Source: Solirubrobacter deserti (GTDB lineage Bacteria; Actinomycetota; Thermoleophilia; Solirubrobacterales; Solirubrobacteraceae). From it: a stretch of 64,000 nucleotides of DNA. Made by a program: the position numbers and the translations under genes. Every line of letters starts with the position of its first letter. Positions within the stretch are counted from its first letter, which is position 1. The stretch lies in NCBI RefSeq assembly GCF_027587175.1, contig NZ_JAPCID010000008.1, positions 1 through 64,000 on the forward strand, written 5' to 3'. This document shows, in pieces, positions 32,614 through 40,847 of this stretch. The notes under the pieces were generated by a model. The model was not told where the DNA came from and searched no databases. It saw only the letters and a program-made list of their open reading frames with translations.

Positions 32614-33903
32614 CTAGGCCCCCACCTCCGCCCGGATCGCGCCCGGGCCGTCCGCTGTTCTGCCTTGCCCCTCGGACTCCGCGCCGACAAGGATCGAGAT
32701 CTTTCCGAGGTGCTTGTTCTCGTACATGAGCTGGTGTGCCTCGGCGACCTGGTCGAAGCCGAGTGTCCTCCAGAGTACGGGACGCACCTTGCCCGCCGTG
32801 ATCAGCTCGTTCGCGCGGTGGCACTCCCAGGCGTTCGCGAAGTGGCTGCCGATGATCTTCTTCTGGCGCATCCACAGGTAGCGGACGTCGAAATCGAGCG
32901 TGTGGCCGGAGGTCGCGCCGCAGATCACGACGGTGCCGAACGGCTTGACCGCGAGCACGCTCGTGGGGAACGTGGCGCGCCCGACGTGCTCGAACACGAT
33001 GTCGGGCTCGCCGCCCAGCTTCTCGGCGACCGCCGTGCAGAAGCGACGTGACTCCTTGAAGCGCGCCTTCTCCTGGCCGGGGTCCTCGTCGCCGCGGCGC
33101 ATCATGCCGCGGTACTCGTTGCGGTCGATGTAGTCGACCGCGCCGAGCTGCTTGACGAGCTCGCCCTTCTCGGCGCTGGAGACGACGCCGACGCTGTCCG
33201 CGCCCGACAGCTTGCACAGCTGGTGGGCGAACACGCCCAGACCGCCCGCGCCGCCCCAGATCAGCACGCGGTGGCCCTCCTGCAGGCGCGCCTGGTCGAC
33301 GAGCATGCGGTAGGCGGTGAAGAACGTCAGCCCGTAGCTGGCGGCCTCCTCCCACGCGAGGTTCGCGGGCTTGGGCAGCAGCTGCTGGGCCTGGACCTTG
33401 CAGAACTGAGCGAAGCTGCCCCAGGTGGTCTCGTAGCCCCAGATCTGCTGGGACGGCGCCGCGAGCGGGTCCAGCCCGTGCACCTCAGGGTCCTCGTAGG
33501 AGGCCTGGTTGCAGTGCACGACGACCTCGTCGCCGGGCTGCCAGCGCGTGACGCCCTCGCCGACCTTCCACACGATCCCGGACGCGTCCGAGCCGCCGAT
33601 GTGGTGGTCCTCGGAGTGGTAGCGGAAGACCGAGATCGGCTTGCCCAGCGCCGCCCACACGTTGTTGAAGTTCACGCCCGCGGCCATCACGCGCACGATC
33701 ACCTCGAACGCACCCGGCTCCGGTACCTCCATCTCCTCCAGCTGGAAGGCCTCGGTCGGCTCACCCTCGCGCTCGGCGCGGATGACCCACGCCGGCATGG
33801 TCTTCGGGAGCGTTCCGGGCTCGACGTCCAACTGGGTGAGCTGGGAGGTGCCGACAGGGAATCCTGGCTCGCGAGGTGAACCCTCGTGCCGATCGACGGA
33901 CAT
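32614..33903 (-). CDS. ccr: Crotonyl-CoA carboxylase/reductase
   Basis: 429-residue medium-chain dehydrogenase/reductase without zinc sites. Family-specific stretches are MPAWVIRAEREGEPTEAFQL, AAGVNFNNVWAALGKPISVF, YHSEDHHIGGSDASGIVWKV, EAASYGLTFFTAYRML and the NADPH loop IWGGAGGLGVFAHQL; FGTVVICGATSGH follows. Ccr reductively carboxylates crotonyl-CoA to ethylmalonyl-CoA using NADPH and CO2, the key step of the ethylmalonyl-CoA pathway, which matches the ecm gene 2 kb away. The ATG is 6 bases after a TAGGGT -10. Confidence 0.93.
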   Translation of the reverse strand: MSVDRHEGSPREPGFPVGTSQLTQLDVEPGTLPKTMPAWVIRAEREGEPTEAFQLEEMEVPEPGAFEVIVRVMAAGVNFNNVWAALGKPISVFRYHSEDHHIGGSDASGIVWKVGEGVTRWQPGDEVVVHCNQASYEDPEVHGLDPLAAPSQQIWGYETTWGSFAQFCKVQAQQLLPKPANLAWEEAASYGLTFFTAYRMLVDQARLQEGHRVLIWGGAGGLGVFAHQLCKLSGADSVGVVSSAEKGELVKQLGAVDYIDRNEYRGMMRRGDEDPGQEKARFKESRRFCTAVAEKLGGEPDIVFEHVGRATFPTSVLAVKPFGTVVICGATSGHTLDFDVRYLWMRQKKIIGSHFANAWECHRANELITAGKVRPVLWRTLGFDQVAEAHQLMYENKHLGKISILVGAESEGQGRTADGPGAIRAEVGA

Positions 33904-33909
33904 GTCGAA

Positions 33910-33915
33910 ACCCTA
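33910..33915 (-). promoter_or_regulatory. -10 element (TAGGGT) of the ccr operon
   Basis: TAGGGT plus 6 bases leads to ATG 33903 on the minus strand. Confidence 0.55.
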
Positions 33916-33922
33916 GTGCCGA

Positions 33923-34852
33923 TCAGAACCAGTCGCGGCGCTTGACCCAGAACAGCGTGAGGAGGATCACAGTCGGGATCGTGAGGCCGCCGACGCCGAA
34001 GACGAGGAAGTCGTGCTTGCTCTCGACGTTCTCGACCAGCCAGCCGAAGTTCTGGCCGAAGAAGCCGGTCACGAACGTCCACACCAGGAACAGCGTGCCC
34101 CCGACGGTGAGCCGCGTGGCGACGTTGTTGAGCCGGTCGGAGTTGGCGTTGAAGTAGGTCTGCGTCAGCGAGACGAGATCCTCCGTCTGGCGCTGGAACT
34201 CGCCCGCGATCTGCTGCAGGTGGTCGATGATGTCGCGCAGGTAGGGCTTGGAGCCGGCGGCGAAGCCCTCGAGCGAGAGGATCGCCTGGTGGGCGCCGCG
34301 GAACTGGTCGTGCTGGTTGTCGGCGAGCCGGTGCAGCTCGCGGACGGTCTGCTTGAGGCGGTAGCCGCGCGTGAGCTGCTCGCGCCGGGGCCGCGCGAGC
34401 ACGTCGCCTTCGAGCTCGTCGATCTGGTACTCGAGCTTGGCGATGACGGGATAGAACGCGTCGGTCAGCCCGTCGAGGATGCGGTAGACGAGCAGCTCCT
34501 CGTCGTGCGGCGAGTGCCGGGCGAGGCGCTCGTGCAGCTCGTCGAGCACGGTGCACTCGTCCCGGCGCACCGTGACGATGAAGCCGCCGGAGACGTAGAT
34601 GTGGACCTCGAGCGGCGTCGCGTCGCGGCTGACCGTGAAGAACACGAGCAGCAGGTGCGACTCGTACGGGTCGACCTTCGGCCGCTGCCCGAACTCGCGC
34701 GTGTCCTCGAGCGCGACGGGGTGCAGGCCGAGCGCCGAGCCCAGCCGTCCGACGTCGTCGTCGGACGGGTGCACGAGGTCGATCCAGAAGAACTCGTCCG
34801 CCTTGCGCAGCCGCGCGATCTGGGCCTCGTCGACCGTGGTCAGGACGTGCAC
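33923..34852 (-). CDS. CorA-like divalent-cation channel/transporter
   Basis: 309 residues: a cytoplasmic alpha/beta domain, long helices (LRDIIDHLQQIAGEFQRQTE, LTQTYFNANSDRLNNVATRL), then two C-terminal membrane helices and a basic tail (WVKRRDWF). The loop that forms the selectivity filter normally reads YGMNF; here it is FGQNF (GQN), which could alter ion choice. CorA proteins are homopentameric Mg/Co channels, with some relatives exporting other cations. GTG 34852 starts 6 bases after the stop of the upstream lipoprotein gene, suggesting one operon. Confidence 0.88.
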   Translation of the reverse strand: MHVLTTVDEAQIARLRKADEFFWIDLVHPSDDDVGRLGSALGLHPVALEDTREFGQRPKVDPYESHLLLVFFTVSRDATPLEVHIYVSGGFIVTVRRDECTVLDELHERLARHSPHDEELLVYRILDGLTDAFYPVIAKLEYQIDELEGDVLARPRREQLTRGYRLKQTVRELHRLADNQHDQFRGAHQAILSLEGFAAGSKPYLRDIIDHLQQIAGEFQRQTEDLVSLTQTYFNANSDRLNNVATRLTVGGTLFLVWTFVTGFFGQNFGWLVENVESKHDFLVFGVGGLTIPTVILLTLFWVKRRDWF

Positions 34853-34858
34853 TGGCGT

Positions 34859-35278
34859 CTAGGGCAGCAGGACCCGGTCCTGCCCGGATTCCCTTGGCGG
34901 GCCGACGAACACGCGTGCGGCCTGGATTGCGTCGTCGGCGACGCTGACCGAGTAGCGGCCCTCGCGGGCGTCGATCTTCAGGCGGCCCGTGGACTTGGCC
35001 GGGATCAGCGGCGAGGTGGCGGTGCGGCCGCCCTGGCTGCCGCCGAGCTCGTCGGTACGGAACGTCACGCGCTGCGGCTGATCGGACTGGTTGGAGATGA
35101 TCAGGACGAGCTGGCCCGCGCCCACCGAGCGCGGCGAGACGCGGATCACGTCGTCCTGGACGGCCGCCGTCAGGTTCACCTGCGGGGCCGGGCGCAGCTC
35201 GTTGACGCGCTGCGTGTCGTCGCCGCAGCCCGCGGCGGCGGTCACGAGCGTGACGGTCAGGAGCAGCCGGCGGCGCAT
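34859..35278 (-). CDS. Lipoprotein with cupredoxin-like fold
   Basis: 139 residues: a lipoprotein signal (MRRRLLLTVTLVTAAAGCGD), then a beta-sandwich (VNLTAAVQDDVIRVSPRSVG, LVLIISNQSDQPQRVTFRTD, GRLKIDAREGRYSVSV). The spacing and the final strand resemble cupredoxin-like domains, but no His/Cys/Met copper ligands are visible, so metal binding is unlikely. It is probably co-transcribed with the CorA-like gene. Confidence 0.7.
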   Translation of the reverse strand: MRRRLLLTVTLVTAAAGCGDDTQRVNELRPAPQVNLTAAVQDDVIRVSPRSVGAGQLVLIISNQSDQPQRVTFRTDELGGSQGGRTATSPLIPAKSTGRLKIDAREGRYSVSVADDAIQAARVFVGPPRESGQDRVLLP

Positions 35279-35356
35279 GGAAAAGCGGACATTATCGGCC
35301 GCGTGGGCCGGGAGCGCCGTTGCACCGTCCGACCCGTGGCCGATGCTGTCGAACTG

Positions 35357-37045
35357 ATGTTCGACCTGCCGACCGCCACCGCCGAGTACGTCGCCCTGGA
35401 CACCGAGACCAACGGACTGAGCGGTGACCGCTGCGAGCTGACCGAGGTCGGTGCGGTGCTCGTGGGCGGGGGCGAGCTGCACGAGGAGTGGGACTCGCTC
35501 GTGAGCGTGTCGACGCCGCTGGGGCGCTACATCCAGCGCTTCACCGGCATCTCGCAGGAGATGGTCGACGGCGCGCAGCCGCCCGAGGAGGTGCTGCCGC
35601 GGCTCGCGGCGATGCTGCGCGGACGGGTGCTGGTCGCGCACAACGCGCGCTTCGACGTGCGCGTGCTGCGCCAGGCATTCGCGCGCGCGGCGCTGGAGTG
35701 GCCCGACCCGCCCGTGATCTGCACGGTCCAGATGGCGCGCCGGTTCGCTCCGCTGCAGCGCAAGCGCGGCCTGGCGACGCTGGCCGGCGCGCTCGGTGTG
35801 GAGGTGGAGGAGGTGCACCGTGCGCTGCCCGACGCGCGCACGTGCGCCCAGGTCTTCTGCGCGCTGTTCGGCCGGCTGTGCGCCAACGCGCCGACGATCG
35901 GCGACGCGATCGCGCTGCTCGGCGCGCGCAAGGTCCGCAAGCGGCCGCCGACGGTGCCGAACCGCCCGCGCAACGAGCGCCCGCACCTGGCCGCGCTCCC
36001 GCACGAGCCGGGCGTGTACGTCTTCCGCGACGCCGACGGGCAGCCGTTGTACGTCGGCAAGTCCGTGGATCTGCGCGTGCGGGCCCGCTCGCACTTCACC
36101 TCGGGCGCGTCCTGGACCCAGCGCGCCGAGCACGTGGATCACACGGTGACCGAGTCCGAGCTCGGCGCCCTGCTGCTGGAGGACCGGCTCATCAAGGCCC
36201 TCAAGCCGCCCGGGAACGTGCGCGGCAAGGCCGAGCCGGACGGCTACGTCTACATCCGCTGCCGCCTGGACATCCCGTTCCCGATCCTGGAGGTGGCGCG
36301 CGAGCCGGCCGCCGGCCACGCCGTCTGCGTCGGGCCCGTGCGCGGTCGCGCCGCAGCCGCGGAACTGGTCGAGCAGCTGAACTCGCTGTTCGGCCTGCGC
36401 CACTGCGGGCGGACGCTGCCCCGGCGCGAGCATCCGAGCGCGTACGGCCAGATGGGCCGCTGCCTGTCGCCCTGCCTGCACGACCTGGACCCGAACGTCT
36501 ACCGCGAGCGCCTGGACGCGGCGCTGCGCCTGTTCGTGGGCCGCAGCGGGGGAGAGGCGCTGCTCGCGCGCGTGGACCACCAGATCAAGGAGGCGGCAGC
36601 GGCCCAGCGCTACGAGCGCGCGGCGTGGCTGGCGCGTCGCCGGGTGCGGTTGGAGGCTTTGCTGAGCCGGTTGGGCGGCGTGCTGCGCGCGATCCACACG
36701 GGTGCGCGGCTGGTGCTGGCGCCGCATCCGTCGGCCGCGGGGCGCTTCGACGCGATCTGGATCGCCGGGGGCCGGGTGGTGGACTGGGGCGCCGTGGACG
36801 GCTCACCGCTGGTGGAGCGGTCGCGCCGCGCGTACGCGCAGGCGCCGCCGCCGGGGCGCCTCGGCGGCTCGATGCCCGCGGAAGCCGTGTGGGAGGCCCG
36901 CCTGGTCGGCTGGTGGATCGCCGCGAACAACCCGCCGACGCTCGAGCTCGGGCCGCGCATCAGCGCAGAGCAGCTCGATCGCTTCCTCGCGCGCCACGGC
37001 TACGACGGCGCATCGAGGGAGTGGCCAGCCACCCGCGCGGCGTGA
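35357..37045 (+). CDS. DnaQ-type exonuclease fused to UvrC/Cho-like GIY-YIG nuclease
   Basis: 562 residues. Residues about 10-180 are a DEDD exonuclease (VALDTETNGLSG, then LVAHNARFDVRVL and HRALPDARTCAQVF). A linker leads to a GIY-YIG domain from about 215 (PHEPGVYVFRDADGQPLYVG, with KSVDLRVRARSHF), followed by a UvrC-like middle region with GRCLSPCLHDLDP. The layout matches the DnaQ-UvrC fusion of mycobacteria, thought to act in DNA repair together with or instead of Cho. ATG 35357 is taken; GTG 35336 in the same frame is possible. Confidence 0.88.
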   Translation: MFDLPTATAEYVALDTETNGLSGDRCELTEVGAVLVGGGELHEEWDSLVSVSTPLGRYIQRFTGISQEMVDGAQPPEEVLPRLAAMLRGRVLVAHNARFDVRVLRQAFARAALEWPDPPVICTVQMARRFAPLQRKRGLATLAGALGVEVEEVHRALPDARTCAQVFCALFGRLCANAPTIGDAIALLGARKVRKRPPTVPNRPRNERPHLAALPHEPGVYVFRDADGQPLYVGKSVDLRVRARSHFTSGASWTQRAEHVDHTVTESELGALLLEDRLIKALKPPGNVRGKAEPDGYVYIRCRLDIPFPILEVAREPAAGHAVCVGPVRGRAAAAELVEQLNSLFGLRHCGRTLPRREHPSAYGQMGRCLSPCLHDLDPNVYRERLDAALRLFVGRSGGEALLARVDHQIKEAAAAQRYERAAWLARRRVRLEALLSRLGGVLRAIHTGARLVLAPHPSAAGRFDAIWIAGGRVVDWGAVDGSPLVERSRRAYAQAPPPGRLGGSMPAEAVWEARLVGWWIAANNPPTLELGPRISAEQLDRFLARHGYDGASREWPATRAA

Positions 37046-37058
37046 AGGCGCCGAGCGC

Positions 37059-37412
37059 CTAGGCCGCGGCGAGCGCCGCGATCGCCGTCCCCGACAACTC
37101 GGCTTTCGGGATGAACCCGCGCGCGCCGCAATGGTCGAAGTGCGGCGGATAATCCGACGCGTCCCGTGACGACGTCAGCACCACCATCGGCCCGCCCATG
37201 CGCGACAACCGCCGCGTCACCTCGATGCCGTCCACGTCGGGCAGCCCGACGTCGAGCAGCACCAGGTCCGGTCGCAGCAGCTCGGCCGCGGCGAGGCCCT
37301 CGCCGCCCGTCGCGCTCTCGCCCACGACGCGGTACCCGTCGGCTTCGAGCAGCGCGCGAGCGGCGTGCCGGAACCCGGCGTGGTCGTCGACGATGAGGAC
37401 GGTCTGTGGCAT
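37059..37412 (-). CDS. Single-domain response regulator
   Basis: 117 residues comprising only a receiver: DDH near the N-terminus, phospho-acceptor Asp in DLVLLDVGLPDVDG (about 53), Thr/Ser in MVVLTSSRD and the Lys in GFIPKAELS. No output domain follows. It could be a phosphate shuttle or an allosteric partner. ATG 37412 or the preceding GTG 37415 may start it; an imperfect-centre palindrome CGGGGAA-TT-TTCCCCG (37415-37430) lies at the start. Confidence 0.85.
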   Translation of the reverse strand: MPQTVLIVDDHAGFRHAARALLEADGYRVVGESATGGEGLAAAELLRPDLVLLDVGLPDVDGIEVTRRLSRMGGPMVVLTSSRDASDYPPHFDHCGARGFIPKAELSGTAIAALAAA

Positions 37413-37414
37413 CA

Positions 37415-37430
37415 CGGGGAATTTTCCCCG
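37415..37430. promoter_or_regulatory. Palindrome at the start of the receiver gene
   Basis: CGGGGAA and TTCCCCG around TT, just upstream of ATG 37412 and between two divergent genes. It could be an operator or a translational hairpin. Confidence 0.35.
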
Positions 37431-37546
37431 GATTCGCGGTCCTCAAAAGCCCAGGTAGCTCGTGTCGCGCCAGGAGGCAGCCGCACCCCGCACGTGGGAG
37501 TACCGCCAATGTCACACTCGCACTGCCCGGTGCAACTGTGGGGCCG

Positions 37547-38077
37547 ATGGACGTTGACGCCCTCTACCAACGGCACCGGGACGCGTTGCTCGTGTTCCTG
37601 GTGCGGCGTACGGCGGATACGGAGGTCGCGCTGGACCTGTGGGCCGAGACGTTCGCCCAGGCAGTGGCGTCGCGCCACAAGTTCCGCGGGCGCACCGAAG
37701 CCGAGGCGGCGGGGTGGCTGTACGGGATCGCCAAGCGACAGCTCGCCCTCTACTATCGCCGCGGCCACGCCGAGCAACGTGCCCTGAACAAGCTCGGCCT
37801 CGAGCGCCCGCCCGCCACGGACGAGCTCCTCCGCGAGGTGGAGGAGCGCGCCGCCCTGCAGGACCTGCGCCGCGACCTCTCTGAAGCGCTCAGCGCGCTC
37901 TCGGAGCCGATCCGCGACGCGGTGCAGCTTCGCATCGTCGACGAGCTTCCGTACGCCGACGTCGCGCACTCGCTCCGCATCTCCGAGCCGGCGGCCCGGG
38001 CGCGCGTGTCCCGCGGCCTGGCCGCGCTCGCCGACCTCCTCGACCCGATCGCCATCCGGGAGGCGACCACGACATGA
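37547..38077 (+). CDS. ECF-family RNA polymerase sigma factor
   Basis: 176 residues with sigma-2 (MDVDALYQRHRDALLVFLVR, TFAQAVASRHKFRGRTEAEA, AGWLYGIAKRQLALYYRR) and sigma-4 (LSEPIRDAVQLRIVDELPYA, DVAHSLRISEPAARARVSRG). ATG 37547 is chosen because sigma-2 starts there; upstream frame is non-coding. It overlaps the next gene by 4 bases, so the coupled membrane protein is probably its regulator or target. Promoter elements are not obvious. Confidence 0.9.
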   Translation: MDVDALYQRHRDALLVFLVRRTADTEVALDLWAETFAQAVASRHKFRGRTEAEAAGWLYGIAKRQLALYYRRGHAEQRALNKLGLERPPATDELLREVEERAALQDLRRDLSEALSALSEPIRDAVQLRIVDELPYADVAHSLRISEPAARARVSRGLAALADLLDPIAIREATTT

Positions 38078-38862
38078 ACCTCGACGCCTACATGGACGAC
38101 TTCGGCCGCGACCTGCACCGCGCGGCCCACACGCGGCGCTCCCGCCGCCGTGCCGCGCGCCTGTTGCTCCCGGCGGTCCCCGCCGGAGCGGCCCTGGCCG
38201 TCGCGATCTCCGCGCTCCCCAGCGGCGGCGGTGGCGTCGACGCCATCGCCGCCGCCCGCGAGGCGCTCGCACCGGACGGCGAGATCGTCCACATGAAGAT
38301 CGAGCTCAGGCACGGGACCCGTGTCGTGATGCCCTCCGAGCAGTGGTACGCCGCGAACCCCACGCGCTGGCGAACCCGCTTCGAGGGCGGGGTGATCGGC
38401 CGCCGGTCCGGAGGCAACCGGATCGAGACCGCCTTCTTCAAGGATCGGCTGCGCTTCTACGACGCGTGGACCGACACCGTGACGATCTGGCGCGACGCGA
38501 AGCTCCCGCAGGCCGGCGCCTCGCCGAGCATGTTCGGCGGCGATCCCGCCACGGACCTGCGGGCCGAGCTCGACAAGGGCGACGTGCGCGACGACGGTGT
38601 CGTCAGCGTCGACGGCCGCCAGGTCCGCCGGCTCGTGCGCGAGGACGGCCAGTACGGCTTCAAGCGCCGGTTCGTCTATCACGTCGACCCGAAGACGTTC
38701 GAGCCCATCGGCGGTCACATGAGCTTTCGGCGCCGCGGCGGCAAGTTCATGCGCGGGCCGCAGTTCAAGGTGACGCTGTACGAGCGTCTGCCGCTCAACG
38801 CGCGAAACGAGCAGCTGCTCAAGTTCGACAAGACGCTCGACACCCGGTACGTCTGGCGCTGA
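38074..38862 (+). CDS. Membrane-anchored partner of the ECF sigma factor
   Basis: 262 residues. The first 30 residues are charged and cytoplasmic (MDDFGRDLHRAAHTRRSRRR), then one membrane helix (LLLPAVPAGAALAVAISAL), then an extracytoplasmic domain containing HMKIELRHGTRVVMPSEQWY and a beta-rich C-terminus with LARGE basic patches. This order matches many actinobacterial anti-sigma-like proteins, although no zinc-binding HxxxCxxC motif is seen. Coupling to the sigma gene (ATGA) supports a role in holding or signalling to it. Confidence 0.75.
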   Translation: MNLDAYMDDFGRDLHRAAHTRRSRRRAARLLLPAVPAGAALAVAISALPSGGGGVDAIAAAREALAPDGEIVHMKIELRHGTRVVMPSEQWYAANPTRWRTRFEGGVIGRRSGGNRIETAFFKDRLRFYDAWTDTVTIWRDAKLPQAGASPSMFGGDPATDLRAELDKGDVRDDGVVSVDGRQVRRLVREDGQYGFKRRFVYHVDPKTFEPIGGHMSFRRRGGKFMRGPQFKVTLYERLPLNARNEQLLKFDKTLDTRYVWR

Positions 38863-38863
38863 G

Positions 38864-39349
38864 CTAGCTGCGGCGCCCGCCCCACGCCAGCACGCTGAGC
38901 GGCCCGAGCGGCTCGCGCTCGTGCACCGGGGCGGGCGAGGTCTCCACGTGCGTCTCCGGGTCGTGCGCCACCACGTGCAGCACACTCACGCCGGTGAAGC
39001 GTGCGACCGCGTGCGGGAGGTCGGACCGGATCCACTTCGACGACTGGCCCGGCAGCGTGGACACGATCACCTCGTCGTGGCGCATCGGGTCCCACACCTC
39101 CGACAGCGCTTCCAGCGGCACCGGGTCGCACACGACGCCGTCGCACACGGTGATGCCGGCGTTGCGCCACGCGTTCAGCGCGCCCTCGAGCCGCTCCTGC
39201 GCGACCGCCCGCTCCGCGGTGCCCGGCCCGCCCGCCGGCATCACGAGCGTCGCCGCGATCGGTCCGCGCTCGGCGCGGTGCTTGAGCGCCTCGATCAGTT
39301 CAGGCGCCGCGGCGGTGCGGTTGGCGAGCACGATCACGTGAGCGGCCAT
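38864..39349 (-). CDS. UspA-like nucleotide-binding-fold protein
   Basis: 161 residues with Rossmann-like alternation (HVIVLANRTAAAPELIEALK, IAATLVMPAGGPGTAERAVA, NAGITVCDGVVCDPVPLEAL, HDEVIVSTLPGQSSKWIRSD). It resembles a universal-stress-type fold, but the usual GxxGx9G(S/T) motif is not clear, so nucleotide binding is unsure. The ATG has an AGGGAG Shine-Dalgarno about 6 bases upstream. It ends 2 bases after the convergent ECF-partner gene. Confidence 0.65.
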   Translation of the reverse strand: MAAHVIVLANRTAAAPELIEALKHRAERGPIAATLVMPAGGPGTAERAVAQERLEGALNAWRNAGITVCDGVVCDPVPLEALSEVWDPMRHDEVIVSTLPGQSSKWIRSDLPHAVARFTGVSVLHVVAHDPETHVETSPAPVHEREPLGPLSVLAWGGRRS

Positions 39350-39390
39350 CGGGCGGCTCCCTTCATCGGGTGCGGATTGCTACAAGAAAG

Positions 39391-40269
39391 TTACCGCGCG
39401 AACGGCACTTCGACGATGAGCGCGGACGTGCCGGCCGCCTGCACCGTGTCGCCCGGGCTGGCCTCGCGCCGCACCAGCGCCAGGCCGATCGGCCCGTGCT
39501 CGGGGGAGACGACCACCGAGCCGAGCTTGCCCACGACCTTCTCGCCCAACCGCAGCTCCGTCCCCGGCTCGGCCGGCTCCTCGAGCTTGACGCCGAGCAG
39601 GCGCCGGTTCGGCTTGCCGCGGTAGTAGAGGCGCGCGACCGTCTCCTGGCCGACGTAGCAACCCTTGGTGAAGGAGACCGCGCGCTCGTTGAGGCCGGCC
39701 TCCTGGGGGATCACGCTGTCGTCGAGGTCGACGCCGTAGCGTGGCCGGCCCGACTCCACGCGCGCGATCTCCGCCGCGGCCTCGTCCCCGTCCGGGAAGT
39801 CCAAAGCGGCCCGCACCGCGGCACGGTCCTCCGCCCAGCAGAAGACGTCGACGCCGAGGTCGGTCCGCGCGGCGACCACCGTCGCGTTGCCCAGCTGCAC
39901 CCGCGCGCACGTGTGCTCGCCGACGCCGACCAGCGGCGGCGCGTCCGGCCCGATGACGCTGAACAGCGCCATCTGCAGCGTGCGCTTGTGCAGCTCCACG
40001 TCGCGCCCGAGCTTGGTCCGGTGCAGCAGGTTGAACAGCCCCTGCAGCGCGACGCGCTCGCAGTCGATCAGCAGCTCGTCCCCGAGATCGAAGACCCGCA
40101 GGTCCCCGAGCATCTTGCCCTTGTTGGTCAGGAACGCGGCGTAGAGGCCCTGGCCGGGCTCGAGCCGGAGGATGTCGTTGGTCACCTGCCCGTGCAGGAA
40201 GTCCTTGGCCTCGGCACCCGTGAGCGCGAGCTTGCCGCGTTCGGATCGGTCGACGACGAAGGTGGTCAC
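39391..40269 (-). CDS. ygfZ: YgfZ/GcvT-family folate-binding protein
   Basis: 292 residues with the diagnostic KGCYVGQE (in SFTKGCYVGQETVARLYYRG) that carries the reactive Cys of YgfZ. The N-terminal folate-binding part includes DFLHGQVTNDILRL and GKMLGDLRVF. YgfZ proteins assist iron-sulfur cluster assembly or repair with a tetrahydrofolate cofactor. GTG 40269 is 7 bases after a TAACGT -10, which overlaps the stop codon of the preceding small gene. Confidence 0.9.
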   Translation of the reverse strand: MTTFVVDRSERGKLALTGAEAKDFLHGQVTNDILRLEPGQGLYAAFLTNKGKMLGDLRVFDLGDELLIDCERVALQGLFNLLHRTKLGRDVELHKRTLQMALFSVIGPDAPPLVGVGEHTCARVQLGNATVVAARTDLGVDVFCWAEDRAAVRAALDFPDGDEAAAEIARVESGRPRYGVDLDDSVIPQEAGLNERAVSFTKGCYVGQETVARLYYRGKPNRRLLGVKLEEPAEPGTELRLGEKVVGKLGSVVVSPEHGPIGLALVRREASPGDTVQAAGTSALIVEVPFAR

Positions 40270-40276
40270 TGACGAA

Positions 40277-40282
40277 ACGTTA
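40277..40282 (-). promoter_or_regulatory. -10 element (TAACGT) of ygfZ
   Basis: TAACGT plus 7 bases leads to GTG 40269; the hexamer contains the stop codon of the upstream gene. Confidence 0.5.
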
Positions 40283-40462
40283 GCGCTCCTCGAGGCGGGC
40301 CAGCCGGCGCGTCACCTCGCGCTCGAGCTCGTCCTGGACACGGTCGCGCGGATAGCCCGCGGCCAGCGCGCTGCGGACCACCGACGCCTCCTCCGCGCCG
40401 TCGAGCCGCTCGAGCAGCGCCAGCAGTCCGTCGAGGTCGAGTGGGAGGGAGTCACCGGGCAT
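40280..40462 (-). CDS. Small acidic helical protein
   Basis: 60 residues: LDLDGLLALLERLDGAEEAS, then SALAAGYPRDRVQDELEREV and a basic end. It looks like two amphipathic helices and has no membrane segment. I recognise no family. It precedes ygfZ on the same strand and may be co-transcribed with it despite the additional ygfZ promoter. Confidence 0.55.
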   Translation of the reverse strand: MPGDSLPLDLDGLLALLERLDGAEEASVVRSALAAGYPRDRVQDELEREVTRRLARLEER

Positions 40463-40484
40463 CGGTACGCTCTCTCACCAGATC

Positions 40485-40844
40485 ATGCCGCTTGCCGACG
40501 ATTTCCAGGAGCTCATCGACGCGCTGCCGTCGGACTGGACCGACCTCGAGCTCGACCTGCGCATCGACGAGGAACGCTACGTCGACGCCGCCGTGCTGCT
40601 CGTCACCTGCAACGCCCAGCCGTACTCCAACCACGACTGGCACTTCCACCTGATCGTGGCGCACCAGTTCGGGCACGCCGCGTCCGCGCCGACCGTCCAC
40701 GGCACGCTGCGCCTGCTCGACGAGGCGGGGATCGAGGGTGAGCTCGTGCTGCGCGAGGTGCGCGCGGGCCGCGTGGAGACGATCAACACGTGGGGCCGGC
40801 CGGAGTCCTGGCGGGAAGAGTTCCGCCGGATCCGCGCGCAGTAG
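40485..40844 (+). CDS. Protein of unknown function
   Basis: 119 residues, alternating strands and helices: ELIDALPSDWTDLELDLRID, AVLLVTCNAQPYSNHDWHFH, LIVAHQFGHAASAPTVHGTL and a terminal amphipathic helix. The cluster of His residues (HDWHFH, AHQFGH) might bind metal. I do not recognise the family. It is divergent from the small gene before ygfZ, with 22 bases between starts. Confidence 0.6.
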   Translation: MPLADDFQELIDALPSDWTDLELDLRIDEERYVDAAVLLVTCNAQPYSNHDWHFHLIVAHQFGHAASAPTVHGTLRLLDEAGIEGELVLREVRAGRVETINTWGRPESWREEFRRIRAQ

Positions 40845-40847
40845 GCG

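Noticed and set aside
34013-35356. N-terminal extension of the exonuclease-UvrC frame and other long frames across the CorA gene
   Set aside because: The frame is open by chance over the opposite-strand CorA and lipoprotein genes. Homology begins only at the exonuclease domain.
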